Shown here in pieces: positions 7,676-9,477 of a stretch of DNA of 9,477 nucleotides. Under the pieces are notes generated by a model that worked only from the letters and a program-made list of their open reading frames with translations, was not told the origin of the DNA and did no database searches. Position 1 is the stretch's first letter. Each line of letters starts with the position of its first letter. This DNA comes from Bacteroidales bacterium (GTDB lineage: Bacteria > Bacteroidota > Bacteroidia > Bacteroidales > Bacteroidaceae). Location: the NCBI GenBank assembly GCA_004557285.1, contig SFEK01000075.1, positions 1 to 9,477 of the forward strand, in the 5' to 3' direction. The translations under genes and the position numbers were made by a program.

Positions 7676-9183
7676 ACAAGAACAGCGGCTATTCACATGT
7701 TCTGAAATATACGGGCCTTTTTGGCAGCGCACAGGTGTTGGGCATATTATGTAGCTTGGTGCGCAACAAACTTGTGGCCACCATCCTTGGTCTGGAGGGC
7801 ATGGGACTGATCACTCTATTCAACTCCACCCTCAAGTTGATGACCGATTCGTCAAATTTAGGCATCAGCATGAGTGCAGTGAAAAACATTTCTGAGGAAT
7901 TTGAGACCGGTCAGCAGCAGCGCGTCAATCAGGTCGTGCAGATGGTGCGTGTATGGAGTCTGTTGGCAGCGGTGTTTGGCATGTTGCTGTGCATGACCAT
8001 GAGTCCGCTGTTGAGTCGCTTTGCCTTCTCCAATGCCCAATACACCTGGCATTTTGTGGCCTTGTCGCCTGTGGTGGCCATTACCACCATTGTGGGTGGC
8101 GAGACGGCGTTGCTCAAGGGCGTGCGGCAGTTGAAGCAGTTGGCCATGGTGTCGGTGTTCAATGCTGTAGCCGCCTTGTTGGTGTCCATTCCGCTCTATT
8201 GGCTTTTTGGTCTTTCAGGCATCATCCCCTCCATCGTGTTGTTTGCCGCAGTGCAGGCCGTGTTCATCCTGCGGTGTTCCTACCGCCTTTATCCCCTGCG
8301 GTTGTCGTTCAACCGTCAGTTGATGCGTCAGGGCTACAGCATGGTGATGCTTGGCATTGCCTTTGTGGTGACAGGCATCATCAGTTCTTCGGCAGAGTTC
8401 GTCATCCGTAGCTACCTCAACTATACATCCTCCATTGCCGATGTGGGTCTATACAGTGCAGGATTTACGTTGGTCATTTCCTATGCCGGCATGGTGTTCA
8501 TGGCCATGGAAACCGACTATTTCCCCCGTCTGTCAGCCGTGTGCAATCCACATCAGCAACAACCGTCGCAGGTCAGTGCCATGCGGCTGACGGTGGCCCA
8601 GAACCATACGGTCAACACCCAGGTAGAAGTCACCATTCTGCTCATTGCCCCGCTCACGGTGCTCTGCATCGTGGCGTTGCCTTTTCTGCTGCCTCTGCTC
8701 TATAGCAGAGAGTTTCTTCCTGCCTTAGGCATGATGCAGGTCATGATGTTGTCGCTCTATTGCCGTGCTTTGGCATTGCCCATCGAGTATTTGTCGTTGG
8801 CGCATGGCGATTCGCGTTCGTTTCTTTTCATTGAGACCATCTACAATGTGATGTTAGTGACGTTCACGGTGTTGGCCCATCAGCATTTCAGTCTTTTTGG
8901 TGCGGGAGTTGCGCTCACCTTGTCGTTTTTTGCCGACCTGTTGTTGGCCATAGTCTTTATGCGGCGCAAATACCATTACCGCCTGTCGCCCACAGCCATC
9001 AAATACCTATCCATACAGTTGCCCATAGGATTGTTCACCTATGCCACCACCCTTGTGCTGCATGGGGCCGTGTATTGGTTGACGGGCATTGTGCTCATCG
9101 CTCTTAGCACCCTCATCTCTCTGCGCCTGCTCAAACAGACAGCCGGCTTCTCCTTTGCCTCGCTGCTGAAGAGAAAAGGGTAG
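7672..9183 (+). CDS. Polysaccharide/O-antigen flippase (Wzx-like, MOP superfamily)
   Basis: A 503-residue, strongly hydrophobic protein with roughly 12-14 membrane segments. The opening (NKNSGYSHVLKYTGLFG, then LVRNKLVATILGLEGMGLI and FNSTLKLMTDSSNLGIS) matches the Bacteroidetes group of O-antigen or oligosaccharide translocases, which flip lipid-linked glycans across the inner membrane. I chose the GTG at 7672 because NKNSGYSHVLKYTG is the family's usual N-terminus and GTGA gives a 4-bp overlap with the nadE stop; an in-frame ATG at 7612 would lie 64 bp inside nadE and add an unlikely Cys/Arg-rich leader. No glycosyltransferases or polymerase lie nearby, so the glycan is unknown. A polar loop at about 293-312 (HQQQPSQ...) interrupts the segment FPRLSAVCN / VNTQVEV and looks longer than in relatives I recall. 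Confidence 0.88.
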   Translation: MNKNSGYSHVLKYTGLFGSAQVLGILCSLVRNKLVATILGLEGMGLITLFNSTLKLMTDSSNLGISMSAVKNISEEFETGQQQRVNQVVQMVRVWSLLAAVFGMLLCMTMSPLLSRFAFSNAQYTWHFVALSPVVAITTIVGGETALLKGVRQLKQLAMVSVFNAVAALLVSIPLYWLFGLSGIIPSIVLFAAVQAVFILRCSYRLYPLRLSFNRQLMRQGYSMVMLGIAFVVTGIISSSAEFVIRSYLNYTSSIADVGLYSAGFTLVISYAGMVFMAMETDYFPRLSAVCNPHQQQPSQVSAMRLTVAQNHTVNTQVEVTILLIAPLTVLCIVALPFLLPLLYSREFLPALGMMQVMMLSLYCRALALPIEYLSLAHGDSRSFLFIETIYNVMLVTFTVLAHQHFSLFGAGVALTLSFFADLLLAIVFMRRKYHYRLSPTAIKYLSIQLPIGLFTYATTLVLHGAVYWLTGIVLIALSTLISLRLLKQTAGFSFASLLKRKG

Positions 9184-9208
9184 GGCAAATTTCTTCACCC
9201 AAGTTACC

Positions 9209-9229
9209 TTTACATTTTGAATGTGTAAA
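9209..9229 (+). terminator. Weak AT-rich hairpin after the flippase gene
   Basis: ACATT (9212-9216) and AATGT (9220-9224) can pair around TTG, and the outer TTTACA/TGTAAA (9209-9214 and 9224-9229) offers an alternative stem. It lies 25 bp after the flippase stop, where the co-directional run should end. The stem is short and AT-rich and no clean T run follows, so it is only a weak terminator candidate. Confidence 0.2.
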
Positions 9230-9250
9230 TGTTGATAAATCGTTTATTTC

Positions 9251-9281
9251 TTGTATATATCCTAATCATGTTGTATCTTTG
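9251..9281 (+). promoter_or_regulatory. Bacteroidetes-type promoter (TTG / TATCTTTG)
   Basis: TATCTTTG at 9274-9281 matches the Bacteroidetes -7 consensus TAnnTTTG exactly. A TTG at 9251-9253 lies 20 bp upstream, the usual position of the -33 element. Transcription should begin near 9288, exactly where the first palindromic repeat begins, about 70 bp before the next start codon. It is the clearest promoter in the window and it marks the start of a unit separate from the upstream gene run. Confidence 0.75.
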
Positions 9282-9287
9282 TCGCAA

Positions 9288-9347
9288 GTTTCCTGAAATA
9301 AAGGAAAGAATTATTGAAATGTTTCCTGAAATAAAGGAAAAATTATT
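9288..9347. repeat. Two palindromic direct repeats, GTTTCCTGAAATAAAGGAAA
   Basis: The 20-bp sequence GTTTCCTGAAATAAAGGAAA occurs without mismatch at 9288-9307 and 9321-9340. Similarity goes on for about 7 more bases (AATTATT) with a one-base gap. Each copy is itself an inverted repeat: TTTCCT, a 7-nt centre GAAATAA, then AGGAAA. The copies are 33 bp apart, close to three helical turns, so both face the same side of the DNA. They sit between the predicted transcription start and the start codon at 9356. They could be operators for a dimeric regulator or RNA hairpins in the leader. Confidence 0.9.
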
Positions 9348-9355
9348 ATGTATTA

Positions 9356-9477
9356 ATGTTCAACGATATGCTTAAGGATGTTATAAAGCAGCTGATTATG
9401 CTGCATCAGAACAATATACCTTTCTCCTTGAAAGAGAGAGACATCATGCTTCCGGTTAATGCTGGACAGATTATTAC
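9356..9477 (+). CDS. N-terminus of a probable AAA-type ATPase (partial, runs off the window)
   Basis: The open frame begins MFNDMLKDVIKQLIMLHQ and continues to the last base, giving 40 residues plus two bases. A basic, amphipathic N-terminal helix, then a KERDIMLPVNAGQII-type segment, resembles the lead-in to the Walker A strand in Bacteroidetes ATPases of the DUF4143/AAA_14 group. No Walker A, Walker B or other diagnostic motif is inside the window, so the call rests on memory of the family and is tentative. An earlier ATG at 9348 meets a stop after one codon; a second in-frame ATG at 9368 is an alternative start. Codon use is AT-richer than in the upstream genes, as in recently acquired or mobile-associated genes. 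It has its own promoter and the repeat pair above. Confidence 0.45.
   Translation, partial: MFNDMLKDVIKQLIMLHQNNIPFSLKERDIMLPVNAGQII

Noticed and set aside
7953..8411. Open frame (152 codons) on the + strand inside the flippase gene
   Set aside because: It is a +1 shadow of the flippase, low in complexity (Val/His/Cys-rich), with no motif or leader.
9178..9200. GGGT...ACCC pairing at the flippase stop as a terminator
   Set aside because: The 4-bp stem with a 15-nt loop and no T run is too weak.
9288..9340. Twin repeats as the start of a CRISPR array or the ends of an insertion sequence
   Set aside because: Only two copies with a 13-bp spacer are present, too short for CRISPR spacers, and no transposase or target duplication is seen around them.

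Overview
The window looks like chromosomal DNA from a member of the Bacteroidales, most likely Prevotella or a near relative. Three things point there: a BatD/BatE aerotolerance protein, a DUF2027-Smr protein of a kind I know only from Bacteroidetes, and a promoter of the Bacteroidetes type (TAnnTTTG box). Leaders lack clear Shine-Dalgarno sequences, as is usual in that phylum. All recognised genes lie on the + strand. The genus is inference.

Layout: (1) bases 1-21 are probably the last codons of a BatC-like gene. (2) 55-2625 encodes an 856-residue BatD-BatE fusion, the end of a Bat operon. (3) 2643-3335 encodes a PAP2-family membrane phosphatase. (4) 3348-4565 is queA, for queuosine tRNA modification. 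(5) A 71-bp gap holds an AT run, a perfect 12-bp palindrome and a short tandem duplication, and may be a regulatory point. (6) 4637-5710 encodes a DUF2027-Smr protein. (7) 5735-7675 is glutamine-dependent nadE. (8) 7672-9183 encodes a polysaccharide flippase that starts at a GTG overlapping the nadE stop. Spacing is tight (17, 12, 71, 24 and -4 bp), so one or two long transcripts are likely. The functions (envelope stress, lipid phosphate metabolism, tRNA modification, NAD synthesis, glycan export) do not form one pathway; this looks like a conserved housekeeping cluster.

The right end (9184-9477) is different. It is clearly AT-richer and holds a Bacteroidetes-type promoter followed by two identical 20-bp palindromic repeats, 33 bp apart, just before a new reading frame that runs off the window. 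The visible 40 residues resemble the N-terminus of a Bacteroidetes AAA-type ATPase (DUF4143/AAA_14 group), but the Walker A motif lies outside, so this is tentative. This promoter-repeat-ATPase unit is the most interesting part of the window. I see no RNA genes, CRISPR arrays, insertion sequences or complete new system.
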